DNA from: an uncultured Bacteroidia bacterium
GTDB taxonomy: Bacteria; Bacteroidota; Bacteroidia; Bacteroidales; Prolixibacteraceae
DNA length: 57,142 bases
Direction: 5' to 3'
NCBI GenBank assembly: GCA_903927965.1
Contig: CAIYPA010000005.1
Location: 1 to 57,142 of the forward strand
Notes under the pieces: model-generated
The model's input: only the letters and a program-made list of their open reading frames with translations
The model's database searches: none
What the model was told of the DNA's origin: nothing
Position numbers and translations under genes: made by a program
Part shown: positions 1 through 9,161 of the stretch, piece by piece
Layout of the letters: the number at the start of each line of letters is the position of its first letter
Numbering within the stretch: the first letter of the stretch is position 1

Positions 1-77
1 GCCGCTAAGTTCGCAAAGGATCTAAAAAACAAGCCTTTGCGTAACTTCGTGTGCTTTGCGAGACACAAAAACTGGAG
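1..77. repeat. Degenerate intergenic repeat at window edge
   Basis: This non-coding edge contains a 'TTTGCGTAACTTCGTG' type sequence followed by 'CTTTGCGAGAC'. It resembles the 'cacaaagacacgaag' repeats near 9.3 kb. No gene is seen. The assignment is by eye only. Confidence 0.3.
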
Positions 78-1724
78 TTATTCCATATTGATCAACGGCC
101 ATTTATCGTAGTTCCGGTTAACAGAATTACCATCAATAAACCTGATAACCCACTTGTCCTTTGGGGAATTCACATCATATTCGATCATTAAACCTCCCGG
201 GAACAGAAATTGGGATCTGAGTTTTTCGGGATCTGAATTTGATGCGAACAATCTGTCGACGAGCTCCTGTGGATTTTGCTTTTCATGAACTGTAAGGATT
301 CCCAAATAATGCGTTGAATAAACGGCGATCAATAGGCTATCCCGGGATTGATAGATATTCCAATTATCTTTCTGTGCAACAGGAAGGTATCCGGGTGGGA
401 CAAATACCGGTCCTTCAGCGACAGCAAAATTCCGACAAACACCTGTGTTGTTCCATTCCATAAAATCGGTTCCCGGACCTGCAAGATGAAAGGTCCCGGA
501 TAATTCTGTTGTCAGATCGTTCAGAAACAGGGTGATCGGTTTCGCCACGATCAGGGAACGCTTCCCACGGTTCACACCACCTGCAGAGATCAGGTAGTTT
601 TTGCCCGCAGAATAGATTTCGGGTGAGGCTTCGGAACCATGCCCCAACCTGACAAAATAACCATCCCCTTTGTTGAAAAGCAGCTCGACCGCTTTATCGG
701 CAGGACGGTAAGGCATGATTGAACCCATTAAAGCATGGACATCCCCATTTCTGACGTCTTTGTTGTAATTGCCTATTTCAGAATAACTCAACCATGATTT
801 GAAAAAAATGGAATGGTAATCGGTTACAAGACTGGTAAAGGAGGCTTTTTCGTACCGCCTGCGCATGGGTGGGAAGTGCTTCAACTGGTAACTTCCCAAT
901 GCATAACAGAAATTCATATAATCCAAAACATTACGCGCTTCTTCCCTTATCTTTTCGGAGGCAAATGCTTCAAGGTTTAACAATGCTGTAATTGTATATC
1001 CAACATAAGGGTTTGAATTGAACTCATACAATCCCGCCGTTTTCATCTCTTCCAGAAGTGCCAGAAGTTTGGACTCCATCCCATTCTTTTCATTGTCGAA
1101 ATATCCCTCCTTGTTGCCATGAAGCTGAATCCAACGGTTTTTCAGGTAGCGCGAACCTTCGGTCATCAACAGGTGGTTCTCCGTCTCATTGACGAGACCT
1201 AAAGTTTTTGGGGCGGTATAACGGAACTTGTTCCCATCTTCGTATAGCAACACATCCAGTAAATACTTCTTCGTTTCGGGATATAGCACATCTGGTTGAT
1301 CACCAAAGAGATACAAAATGGTCGTATAAATGGTCGCCGTAAAATCGTAATCCCCTTTTTTGTTGAGCATCCACGATGACCCGGAAACTCCCCAAACCGT
1401 ATTCTTCATCAGGATTTTATTGGCCTCATCGAGGTGATGTTTGGCAAAAAACATCGCGAGTAAAATTCGTGGGGCGCTTCCTTTCCCGGATAACATATTC
1501 TCAGCAATCGGTCGTTCAGACCAGTTTTTAATGATACTGTCCGCAAAAGAAGATTGGGTTTTCCAGACCATCTTCCGTTCATATGGCACACCGATATTTC
1601 CCGGTTCAAGCCTGACAAATTTGGGTGCCGATTCACCAAATAGGGTGGTAGTGAGGCTCCTGCCGCTGAACAAAACGATGATCATAATGGCGACTAATAC
1701 GATGATCCACTGGATTTTTTTCAT
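78..1724 (-). CDS. Membrane-anchored uncharacterised protein, possible polysaccharide lyase-like fold
   Basis: The product is 548 residues. It begins with two lysines and a strong hydrophobic helix (about residues 5-24) with no clear signal-peptidase site, so it is probably held in the membrane with the rest in the periplasm. The first two thirds are helix-rich with many aromatics. An Asn-Glu-Thr-Glu-Asn-His stretch near residue 177 recalls the Asn/His-rich loops of (alpha/alpha)-toroid lyases. The last third looks beta-rich, with a 'YLISAGG' segment followed by 'RSLIVAKPITLFLND', as in the beta-sandwich half of heparinase- or alginate-lyase-like proteins. I do not recognise the family; the lyase idea rests on architecture and on the carbohydrate context. 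It is separated from the enzyme block by the BRO-N and DUF4062 genes, so membership of the locus is uncertain. Confidence 0.75.
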   Translation of the reverse strand: MKKIQWIIVLVAIMIIVLFSGRSLTTTLFGESAPKFVRLEPGNIGVPYERKMVWKTQSSFADSIIKNWSERPIAENMLSGKGSAPRILLAMFFAKHHLDEANKILMKNTVWGVSGSSWMLNKKGDYDFTATIYTTILYLFGDQPDVLYPETKKYLLDVLLYEDGNKFRYTAPKTLGLVNETENHLLMTEGSRYLKNRWIQLHGNKEGYFDNEKNGMESKLLALLEEMKTAGLYEFNSNPYVGYTITALLNLEAFASEKIREEARNVLDYMNFCYALGSYQLKHFPPMRRRYEKASFTSLVTDYHSIFFKSWLSYSEIGNYNKDVRNGDVHALMGSIMPYRPADKAVELLFNKGDGYFVRLGHGSEASPEIYSAGKNYLISAGGVNRGKRSLIVAKPITLFLNDLTTELSGTFHLAGPGTDFMEWNNTGVCRNFAVAEGPVFVPPGYLPVAQKDNWNIYQSRDSLLIAVYSTHYLGILTVHEKQNPQELVDRLFASNSDPEKLRSQFLFPGGLMIEYDVNSPKDKWVIRFIDGNSVNRNYDKWPLINME

Positions 1725-1867
1725 GCTTGTTGATTATACTCTTAATTTAATGAACTTTATAGGACTGCGGCTGGCGGCTGGCAACTGGCGGCTGGCAGGT
1801 TACAAAAGTTGATTGGTGTCCCCATAGATTGCTTATTCGATTAACGGTTTCTTACCAATTCTGGATA
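1725..1867. repeat. Short GGCGGCTGGCA direct repeats
   Basis: The spacer between two minus-strand genes contains adjoining copies of 'ggcggctggca' at about 1772-1800. It is non-coding and looks like a dispersed Bacteroidetes intergenic repeat; function is unknown. Confidence 0.4.
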
Positions 1868-2755
1868 TTATTTTTCTTTTAAGTTTTGTTGATTTAATGA
1901 ATCATTTTGCCGTTTTTGTCCCAACTGCTTTGCATTGAGTTTCGTAACTATTTTCTTCCCCGTTTTCTCTTCAATCTCTTTTCGAGTATTTCCAGCAATT
2001 GTACCACCTTGTTTAGCAATCTTACGATTATCAGTAAAAGTCTTCGGTTTTTTTTCTTTTGATATTTCAGTAGTGGTAGCCTCTGCCAACATATTGAGTA
2101 CCAACTCTAAATTGGTCATATTGTCGCGCAGATTTTCTTTTTTTAGGTCTTTAAATTTTTTATATTCTTTGGAAGTGAAACCGCTCCATGATTGTGTAAT
2201 ATCATCGGTGAGTATAGCAAATTCCTGCCCTTTTTGCACACCACGGTTTTCCCATTCGTCAGTCAATTCTTTACGAATTTCGATACTTTTAAGCCGTTGG
2301 TTTATCCATTCTTTTGAGTATCCTTTACGTAAATAGGTTTCCATTAACCTCTCTATACCAATTTCGGGGTCATCAATTTCGTCTATTCGCTCGCTGGCAA
2401 CTTTGGCTATCCACAATTTTAATGGTTCTGCTTTAGGCGAAGGTATGCTTTGAATTAAACGAAATAGTTGTTCAGTATTGGCTACATCGGTTAATCGCAT
2501 TTTGCCATCGGCAGCTAGCATTTTCAAACCGTGACAATTTGTCACGGTTTCATTTCCTTCATCTTTCAACCTTTGTTTTAGTTTACGCCAATATGCTTGA
2601 GGATCAATACTTTCAGAGAGAACACCAACTACATCTACAATTGAAAAGTACCATTTTTCTTCCTCTTCATTCCAGGCTGATCGGATTTGCTTTTGCTCAA
2701 ATATTTTAATCGTTGTTTCTTTACTCATCTTCTTATGAATTAAATCACCATTCAT
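1868..2755 (-). CDS. BRO-N domain protein (phage antirepressor / DinD-like)
   Basis: The product is 295 residues. Residues about 20-120 match the BRO-N (Bro family N-terminal) fold, with 'WYFSIVDVVGVLSES' and 'YWRKLKQRLKDEG' followed by 'ADGKMRLTDVANTEQLFRLI' and a 'LKLWIAKVASERIDEI' helix. Known members include phage antirepressors and DinD-like proteins of chromosomal and mobile DNA. The C-terminal third is basic, lysine-rich and low in complexity, consistent with DNA binding. Translation may start at the second Met (2728), where 'MSKETTIKIF' looks more family-like. It is flanked by a DUF4062 gene and an AT-rich spacer, so it probably arrived with mobile or defence DNA rather than as part of the polysaccharide locus. 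A regulatory role is inferred from the family only. Confidence 0.85.
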   Translation of the reverse strand: MNGDLIHKKMSKETTIKIFEQKQIRSAWNEEEEKWYFSIVDVVGVLSESIDPQAYWRKLKQRLKDEGNETVTNCHGLKMLAADGKMRLTDVANTEQLFRLIQSIPSPKAEPLKLWIAKVASERIDEIDDPEIGIERLMETYLRKGYSKEWINQRLKSIEIRKELTDEWENRGVQKGQEFAILTDDITQSWSGFTSKEYKKFKDLKKENLRDNMTNLELVLNMLAEATTTEISKEKKPKTFTDNRKIAKQGGTIAGNTRKEIEEKTGKKIVTKLNAKQLGQKRQNDSLNQQNLKEK

Positions 2756-3094
2756 TCTTTTTAAACTTTTTGCTCAAGACTTATCATCGTGGCTGAATGT
2801 TGTAAGTAACTGTTTATTAGTATGTATTGATAATTGAAATGTGTCAAAATCGAATTATTAAAAACTTGCAGCTTTGAACTCAATACAGATTAAATCCTTG
2901 AAAGACTCCAAATTATCTGGATCAATAGGTTAAACCCATTAAAATAACCTAAGTATATGATAATTAATAATATACAATAAATAATAACCTTAATCAACAT
3001 ATCTACGAATAAGATCATGAGAAAATGAATAATTCAAATTAAAATTGACTTCAAAATGGGTTTTGCAGATCTTAATAAATATAGCTGAAAACAA
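2756..3094. other. AT-rich spacer with no visible feature
   Basis: About 340 bases of strongly AT-rich sequence lie between the BRO-N and DUF4062 genes. I see no reading frame, no convincing hairpin and no repeat shared with other gaps. Its base composition differs from the enzyme genes, in keeping with acquired DNA. Confidence 0.5.
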
Positions 3095-4054
3095 TTAAAC
3101 TAAATAATCCTTTTTTAATACCAAGGTTTTCAAATAGAAATTATGACCTTCATCAGTTAATCTAAATTCATTGTTTGGTAAGGTATTAGTTTGCTTAACG
3201 ATTTTATATTTGCACAAATCCATGAGGATATAATAAAAATCCATATTTGCTCCAGCAAAAAAATCATCATCCTCGACCGATCTTTCATAACGATAATAGT
3301 TGAATCCATTAAAAAGTCTTTCACCAAACCTTAGAAAAAAATCAAATAAGTTCCTCACTTCAAATCCAAATGTATAAGTTTCTTTGGTCAATAATTCACA
3401 GAATTGCGAATAATTCAAACCCATATAAAGTGGTGATAAATTTGATTCCGAAATCGCTAATTTTTCCCTTAATACGGAGTTCTCCTTCGTTAATCTGGCA
3501 ATTTCTTCAGCGAGAAGACCTGTATCAATTGCTTTGTCGCCACGTGTCCATCCAATTAGTTCTTTTCTAAAAGCAAAATCGGAAAGAGTCTCATGGATCG
3601 CAATTTTTATGTCTTTTTTATCATCCCAAGGTTTAATAAGATTTGATAAAACTATAGATTTGAATTTCTTTAATAATTTTGGATTTTGATCTTCCATAGC
3701 TGCACGCCCCATAATTTTGACCTTTTCGTCAAGAGCCTTTTCGGAGATTACTACTGCAAATAAAGGCTTGTGCATTGATAGAGCATATTCATACTCTAAT
3801 TGTGTGTAACTTTTTTTTGTCTTAGGGTCAATACTTCCATACCTACCACCTAAAATTAAAAGATAAATATCTGATTCATCAATCCATCTCTCAATGACTG
3901 TCATTTGGGATTCATCACCGGCATCAAAAAGTTCCATGCCAGCGGGGATATGACCGGAAGACAGAATCGCTTCAACAGCTGCCTGCCTTTCTTCTTTTAA
4001 GTCAAGATATGTAGACGAAACGAAAATCTGCAGTTTTTTATCCTTCATAATCAT
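3095..4054 (-). CDS. DUF4062 domain protein, possible defence/signalling effector
   Basis: The product is 319 residues. The N-terminal 90 residues are a clear DUF4062 domain: 'LQIFVSSTYLDLKEERQ', 'GHIPAGMELF', 'IDESDIYLLILGGRYGSI'. DUF4062 has a TIR/flavodoxin-like nucleotide-binding topology and is often the N-terminal domain of STAND-type or other immunity proteins. Here it is followed by a coiled stretch (about 180-205) and a C-terminal domain of about 110 residues, rich in Phe/Tyr and ending in a winged-helix-like 'FRLTDEGHNFYLKTL'. No NTPase Walker motifs are visible. The gene is AT-richer than the neighbouring GH92 gene and sits beside a BRO-N gene. A defence role is inferred from the family; no partner effector is adjacent. 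Confidence 0.85.
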   Translation of the reverse strand: MIMKDKKLQIFVSSTYLDLKEERQAAVEAILSSGHIPAGMELFDAGDESQMTVIERWIDESDIYLLILGGRYGSIDPKTKKSYTQLEYEYALSMHKPLFAVVISEKALDEKVKIMGRAAMEDQNPKLLKKFKSIVLSNLIKPWDDKKDIKIAIHETLSDFAFRKELIGWTRGDKAIDTGLLAEEIARLTKENSVLREKLAISESNLSPLYMGLNYSQFCELLTKETYTFGFEVRNLFDFFLRFGERLFNGFNYYRYERSVEDDDFFAGANMDFYYILMDLCKYKIVKQTNTLPNNEFRLTDEGHNFYLKTLVLKKDYLV

Positions 4055-4203
4055 TATATTAAGAATTCATTTATAAAGTTAAGCCTGTGCACCAACATTC
4101 TTTCTGTAACCCTAAAAATAGGATAAAAAAGTTGAACAGAAATTAGTTTTCAGTTTATTAGATTAAAATAGGAGTTAATAGGCAAATCCAGATTTTTGTC
4201 CTC

Positions 4204-6546
4204 CTATTCCCCTTTTCCCCCAAACCCCTTATTCGCCTCTTTCCCCATCTCAATCGTCAACTTACCTCCACTTGTAATCTGGTCATTGTAAAGCCATTGG
4301 TCTTTCAAAGGTTTTCCATTCAAAGTGGCAGAGTGGATATAGTAATTATCTGGTTTATTGTTTTTTACCTCAATCTCAAAAGTTTTTCCCTTGTAATAGG
4401 CGGGATCAAGGTGGATCGTGATCTTGTCGAAGATGGGACTTCCGAGTTCAACAATAGGGCGTATTTCGGAACCGGAATTCATCTCGAATAATCCGATTTT
4501 CATCAAAACAGCCAACGAACCCATCAATCCCTGGTCTTCGTCGCCATTGTAGCCCTTGTTTGTGGTAAGATCACTGAAAGCCTGTTCGACCACCTTGCGC
4601 GACCAATATTGGGTCAGCCATGGATAACCGATGTGGTTAAAGACAAAAGCTGTTTCAATAGAGGGTTGGTTCCCATAGTTAATGGGAATGCGGCGCAACT
4701 CTTCCTGCAACTCTTTGGAATGGGATTTTCCCGAAGTAAAATCGTACTTTGCGGCTGCTTTGAAGCTGGTCTCCAGTTTGGCTGCTGCGAGATCGTTGCC
4801 ACCCATCTTTTTTGCCAATCCCGGAAGGTCGTGGGGAATAAACCAGGTAACCTGTGCCGCATTGCCTTCCACAAACCCACTTTCGTACTGGTAAGGATCG
4901 AAAGGCTCCTTGAATTTTCCCTGCATATTTTTTGGACGGATCCAACCTGTTTGTGGGTCGTACAAATTTTTCCAGTTCGTGGAACGCTCCATAAAATAGT
5001 CGTAATCTTTTGTTTTCCCCAACGATTTGGCCATTTGGGCAAGACACCAGTCCTGAGAGGCATATTCGAGTGTCTGTGCTGCCCCATCCTGATGGATTCC
5101 CCATTTTTTGTCGAGTGGATAGGGAACATAACCCTTATCCATGTAAAATTCGATTCCGCCACCATTGGCAGTATTGTGCTCATAACCTGCTTTCCCCATC
5201 ATCCCGCCGGGCATGTGGTTTTTCCTCATCCCTTCGTAGGCTTTGTTCACATCAAACGTACGGATACCCTTCATGTAAGCACCTACGATAAAGGGAGTTG
5301 TAGAGGCTCCCGTCATTACGGCGGTATAATTGCCACCTGAAGGTCCACGGGGTATCAGACCACCATCATCGTACATCATGAGCATGGAGTTGATAAAGTC
5401 GCTCGCAATTTTGGGATATGCCAGGTCCCAAAGTGTGGTGATCGTCCATTGGGCTCCCCAGAAAGAGTCGGAATTGTGGTGGTTGAATAAAGGTTTCCCA
5501 TCCTTTCCAAGTGGGATCTGCTTGATTTTTCGTTCGGGACCAGTCATGTCGCAGTATTTTCCATTGGCATCGCTGATGATGCGGCGACCTAACAACGAAT
5601 GCCACAGATCGGTATAAAACCTGCGTTGCTGCTGGAGTGTACCGCCCTCGATTTCAATCTTGCTTAAATAGGTATTCCAAACCTCCTGCGATTCCCGGAC
5701 CACTTTGTCAAAGTCCCAGTGGGGCAACTCTTCCTGAATGTTCAGGGCTGCCTGGTCTTCATTGACATAGGAGATGCCCACCTTCATCTGGATTGTTTTC
5801 CCTTTTGAGGTGTCGAATTTCAGAAAAACTCCCCCGTTGCTCCCTTCGTATTCCGTGGCAGCACCCAGAATTTTACCATCTTGCCAGTCCGACATTGATT
5901 CGAATGGCGTATCAAATTGAATATCATAAAAGACGTAAACCGGTTTTGGCCTGCGGGTCGTCTTGTCCATCAGGGCATAACCTTTGATCTCTTTGTCGTT
6001 TACCTTTTTGGCAGCACCCTTCACTGTTCCGCTTGGACCCAGAAAGGTTGCCAGGTCAAGCAGGATGTAACTTTCCTTGGAAGCCGGGAATTGATAACGG
6101 TGGAAACCCACCCTTGTTGTCGAGGTCAACTCAGCTTTAATACCATAACTTTCGAGAAATACGGAATGATACCCAGGTTTAACGAATTCTTTATCATGTG
6201 AATAGGCCGATCCATAAATTTTGGATCCCAGATGCCCCTTAAATGTCCCGGTAACGGGCATAACAGGAATGCCAGACAGTTGCCATCCATGGATATGGCT
6301 GAAGAATTGCACCGAGTCGCGTTCATAGCGGTAGCCTGATCCCCAATCACCGGTGGCATCGTTATCTGGTGCCAGGTTCACCATCCCGAAAGGACGGCAG
6401 GCAGACGAAAAGAATATCCATCTTGAGTTTTCGCTATCCAATTGAGGATAAACCAGATCGACGGGACGGGCGATTTTTTGGGCAAATGTGGTACCTGCCA
6501 GAATCAAAATGAATAGGGTAAAGAATATCCTAATGATGCTTTTCAT
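4204..6546 (-). CDS. GH92 family protein with Gln at the catalytic-acid position
   Basis: The product is 780 residues with an N-terminal signal peptide ending near 'GTTFAQ'. It shows the GH92 layout: an N-terminal beta-sandwich with 'CRPFGMVNLAPDN', then a catalytic (alpha/alpha)6 domain. The GH92 C-terminal signature is 'GYNGDEDQG' followed by 'ELGSPIFDKITI' and 'ATLNGKPL'. GH92 enzymes are calcium-dependent exo-acting inverting alpha-mannosidases. The usual 'GNEP' motif that supplies the general acid reads Gly-Asn-Gln-Pro here, with Gln627 in place of Glu, while the base motif Gly-Asp-x-Asp is kept. Known GH92 members with this swap remove mannose-1-phosphate caps, because a phosphate leaving group does not need an acid. 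The enzyme is thus either specialised for an activated linkage or weakly active. It is transcribed with the next GH92 gene, after a 353-bp spacer with palindromic repeats. Confidence 0.93.
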   Translation of the reverse strand: MKSIIRIFFTLFILILAGTTFAQKIARPVDLVYPQLDSENSRWIFFSSACRPFGMVNLAPDNDATGDWGSGYRYERDSVQFFSHIHGWQLSGIPVMPVTGTFKGHLGSKIYGSAYSHDKEFVKPGYHSVFLESYGIKAELTSTTRVGFHRYQFPASKESYILLDLATFLGPSGTVKGAAKKVNDKEIKGYALMDKTTRRPKPVYVFYDIQFDTPFESMSDWQDGKILGAATEYEGSNGGVFLKFDTSKGKTIQMKVGISYVNEDQAALNIQEELPHWDFDKVVRESQEVWNTYLSKIEIEGGTLQQQRRFYTDLWHSLLGRRIISDANGKYCDMTGPERKIKQIPLGKDGKPLFNHHNSDSFWGAQWTITTLWDLAYPKIASDFINSMLMMYDDGGLIPRGPSGGNYTAVMTGASTTPFIVGAYMKGIRTFDVNKAYEGMRKNHMPGGMMGKAGYEHNTANGGGIEFYMDKGYVPYPLDKKWGIHQDGAAQTLEYASQDWCLAQMAKSLGKTKDYDYFMERSTNWKNLYDPQTGWIRPKNMQGKFKEPFDPYQYESGFVEGNAAQVTWFIPHDLPGLAKKMGGNDLAAAKLETSFKAAAKYDFTSGKSHSKELQEELRRIPINYGNQPSIETAFVFNHIGYPWLTQYWSRKVVEQAFSDLTTNKGYNGDEDQGLMGSLAVLMKIGLFEMNSGSEIRPIVELGSPIFDKITIHLDPAYYKGKTFEIEVKNNKPDNYYIHSATLNGKPLKDQWLYNDQITSGGKLTIEMGKEANKGFGGKGE

Positions 6547-6899
6547 AAATTATCGAAATTAAAAATGTTGTTTATTCCTTTTTCAAAAAATAAGGTAATA
6601 AGGTTTAAAACACTGTTATAGAAATAGGTTACTAAGGTCAAAGGGGGAAAATAAGGTTTTATTAATTCATCTATTTAATACACAGCTAAATGCAATTATA
6701 ATAATACCTTATTTTCCCATTTTTCCAAACCTTAGTAACTCACAACAAACCCCAGACTAAGCGGCGCAATAAGAAATTTCAAAAAAGCACTAATGATCAA
6801 TGCGCCGCAATGGATCGGCTTAAAAAAGATTGTGATTTATGTTCAACCCTTTCAGTGTTCTAACATAAACGACTGTTTATTAATAATTTATATTCTTTA
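6547..6899. repeat. Spacer with nested palindromic repeats between GH92 genes
   Basis: Two elements fill this gap. An inverted repeat has arms 6628-6660 and 6704-6739, both built on 'actaaggt...gaaaataaggt'; a third copy of the arm occurs at about 22228-22260. A second element, 6761-6808, starts with 'gcggcgca' and ends with its exact complement 'tgcgccgc'; a same-length copy lies at 49464-49511. No gene is seen. Confidence 0.65.
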
Positions 6900-9131
6900 C
6901 TACTTCAAACTCTTAGCCGAAAGGCTTGCATCCGGCAATTTGGTTCCCCAGTTGTAGTTGGGACGGTTGCCCATTTGCAAAACCAACTTTCCACCGTTCT
7001 TCAAGTCGTCGTGGTAAAACCAGTTCTGGTTCCAATCTTTTCCGTTCAGTGTAGCCGACTGGATGTACTTGTTTTCTGTGCTGCAATTCTTTGCCTCTAT
7101 CTCAAAAAACTTACCGTTGTCCAATTGGATCTTCGCATAAGCAAACATCGGACTACCAATGCTATAAGCCGGAACTCCTGGAGTAACAGGGTAAAAACCT
7201 AAAGATGAGAACACTACAAAAGAGGTCATTCCACCGCCGTCTTCATCACCTGGGTTGCCCATCAGGTCGTTGCGGAACCACTGACCAAGGAGGCCACGGA
7301 TCCGTTTCTGCGTTTTCCACGACTGTCCGCCATAATTGTAAAGATAAGGGATGTGCATACAAGGTTCGTTGGCCATTGAAAACTGGCCTACGTTACCTGT
7401 ATGGTCTGGCAATTGCATAAGGAAGGTGAACTTCCCTTTTCCGAGCGGTTCGCGGTACATATCGTCAAGAGCCTTGCAGAATTCGTTGCCGCCACCCATC
7501 AATTGAACGAGGTCACCAATGTTGTGCTGCACGTCCCACCGGTAAACCCAACCATTGTTCTCATCATAAGCATCCCGCGCACCCTGACCACCAGAAAAAC
7601 GGTAGTCGAACGGCTCCAGAAAATTCCCATCCTTGTCCTTCGGATGGAAGAATTTGGTTTTGGGATTGAAAACGTTCCTGTAATTGTAGGATTTTTTCAG
7701 GTACAATTCCGAAGCGTCTGTATCGTTCAAATAACCAGCAATTTGCGAAAGACACCATGTATCGTAGGAAGTCCCAAGCGTAACGGCGATCGGCTGCCTT
7801 TTCTCACCCTGACTCACCTCCGGTACGGTTTCAACTTCACCTTCCTTTAAAGCCGGGAAATATCCATGTTCTTTGTAAAACGCATCCACCGATCCGGCAG
7901 GTTTTGCCGACCACGGTGAAAGTGTCTTTTCTTCAATGGCCTGTTTGCAAGCAAGATAGGCCGTCTTTAAGTCAAAATCCCTCATCCCTTTGGCCCATGC
8001 ATCCGCAATGGATGCAACTGCATGGTTGCTGTTCATGGCGTGCGAATCGCCTGTAACAGCCGGGAAGGTCGGCATCCAAAGATGTTCCGATTGTTGTGCC
8101 ATCCTGATATAGGAATTGATCACACTTAGCTCCGTCCTTGAATCGATCAGCAACCTCAACGGATGGGCTGCCCTGTAAGTGTCCCAAATCCAGTCGTCTG
8201 TAAAAAAAGGTTTCCCTTCATCGTCATGGACCTTTGCATCGAAGGCGCTGAAATATTTGCCATCTTCCGAAATGCAGACAGGGCGTTCGAAAACACGGTA
8301 GAGCGAAGTGTAGAAAACAGTCTTGTTGTTCAGGTTATCGTCCTTCACCAAAATCTTGCCCAAAGCCTGGTTCCAGATTTCCTTCCCTTTATTGGCCACA
8401 TTGTCAACACTATAATCCGATATTTCACGTTTAAGGTTCTTTTTGGCCTGCTCTTCACTGATGTAGGATATACCATAACGAACCTTGACCTGCTTCACCT
8501 TATCCCCGAAATAGAGTTTGATGAATGTTTTTTCGGCTGTGATCTTTTCTGGTTTCTGTTCCGTTTCGAGGTAGATGTAAACTTTGGTTCTACTCCTCAA
8601 ATCCTGAAATCCGCTGACACCATCCCCATTGACTACCATCTCCCCATTCCTGGAATTGATAATCAGGTAGGTGGGTTTTAACTGGTCGAAACCGATTTCG
8701 TAAACTGCCGATTGATGGGATGGGGCAAAACGGACATCCATCTGGACTTCATCCAAGCGGGAAGAATAATAATATGGCTTAATAATTTCATTGTCATAGG
8801 AATAGGTTATTACTGGTTTGATGCCAGCTTCATCTCCCTGATAGGGACTAAGGCTAAACGCCGAACTTCCACGGTGGCTTGTAACAATGATGGGCAATCC
8901 CCTGATCACGTCACCGGTAAAATCGCCGCGTTCGGGATAGACCCTTAACATGCTGTTGGGCAGGCTGATAGTAGGATAGGTGGGTACCAACAAATGACTG
9001 ATGTTCCCAATGTAGGGATTGACATAGTCAACAGGGGTTTTCTCTTTTTCGGCAGCAGTTACGATCCCATAATTCATGGTAAGGGCAAGTAACCATAGTG
9101 CGGTCAATTTCAGAAATTTAATCTTGTTCAT
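6900..9131 (-). CDS. GH92 family alpha-mannosidase, secreted
   Basis: The product is 743 residues with a signal peptide (about residues 1-26, cut near 'GIVTAAE'). The N-terminal 'VDYVNPYIGN' and the C-terminal 'GDEDGGGM', 'SSLGFYPVTPG', 'YSIGSPMF' and 'SATLNGKDW' are GH92 signatures. The catalytic-acid motif is intact as Ala-Asn-Glu-Pro (Glu589), in contrast to the neighbouring GH92. GH92 enzymes release terminal alpha-mannose by inversion with bound calcium. The N-terminal sandwich lacks the usual 'PFGMVxLSP' and reads 'LPNSMLRVYPERGDF', so the specificity may differ from classical N-glycan mannosidases. It is the upstream member of a two-gene GH92 block on the minus strand. Its 5' spacer (9132-9508) carries large hairpins that may separate its transcription from the esterase genes. 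Confidence 0.93.
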   Translation of the reverse strand: MNKIKFLKLTALWLLALTMNYGIVTAAEKEKTPVDYVNPYIGNISHLLVPTYPTISLPNSMLRVYPERGDFTGDVIRGLPIIVTSHRGSSAFSLSPYQGDEAGIKPVITYSYDNEIIKPYYYSSRLDEVQMDVRFAPSHQSAVYEIGFDQLKPTYLIINSRNGEMVVNGDGVSGFQDLRSRTKVYIYLETEQKPEKITAEKTFIKLYFGDKVKQVKVRYGISYISEEQAKKNLKREISDYSVDNVANKGKEIWNQALGKILVKDDNLNNKTVFYTSLYRVFERPVCISEDGKYFSAFDAKVHDDEGKPFFTDDWIWDTYRAAHPLRLLIDSRTELSVINSYIRMAQQSEHLWMPTFPAVTGDSHAMNSNHAVASIADAWAKGMRDFDLKTAYLACKQAIEEKTLSPWSAKPAGSVDAFYKEHGYFPALKEGEVETVPEVSQGEKRQPIAVTLGTSYDTWCLSQIAGYLNDTDASELYLKKSYNYRNVFNPKTKFFHPKDKDGNFLEPFDYRFSGGQGARDAYDENNGWVYRWDVQHNIGDLVQLMGGGNEFCKALDDMYREPLGKGKFTFLMQLPDHTGNVGQFSMANEPCMHIPYLYNYGGQSWKTQKRIRGLLGQWFRNDLMGNPGDEDGGGMTSFVVFSSLGFYPVTPGVPAYSIGSPMFAYAKIQLDNGKFFEIEAKNCSTENKYIQSATLNGKDWNQNWFYHDDLKNGGKLVLQMGNRPNYNWGTKLPDASLSAKSLK

Positions 9132-9161
9132 CGTTGATATATAAGAATTTAGTATGTTATG

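Noticed and set aside
4609-5340. Plus-strand open frame of 243 codons
   Set aside because: It lies wholly opposite the GH92 gene, has no family-like motifs and no promoter; a by-product of codon use on the other strand.
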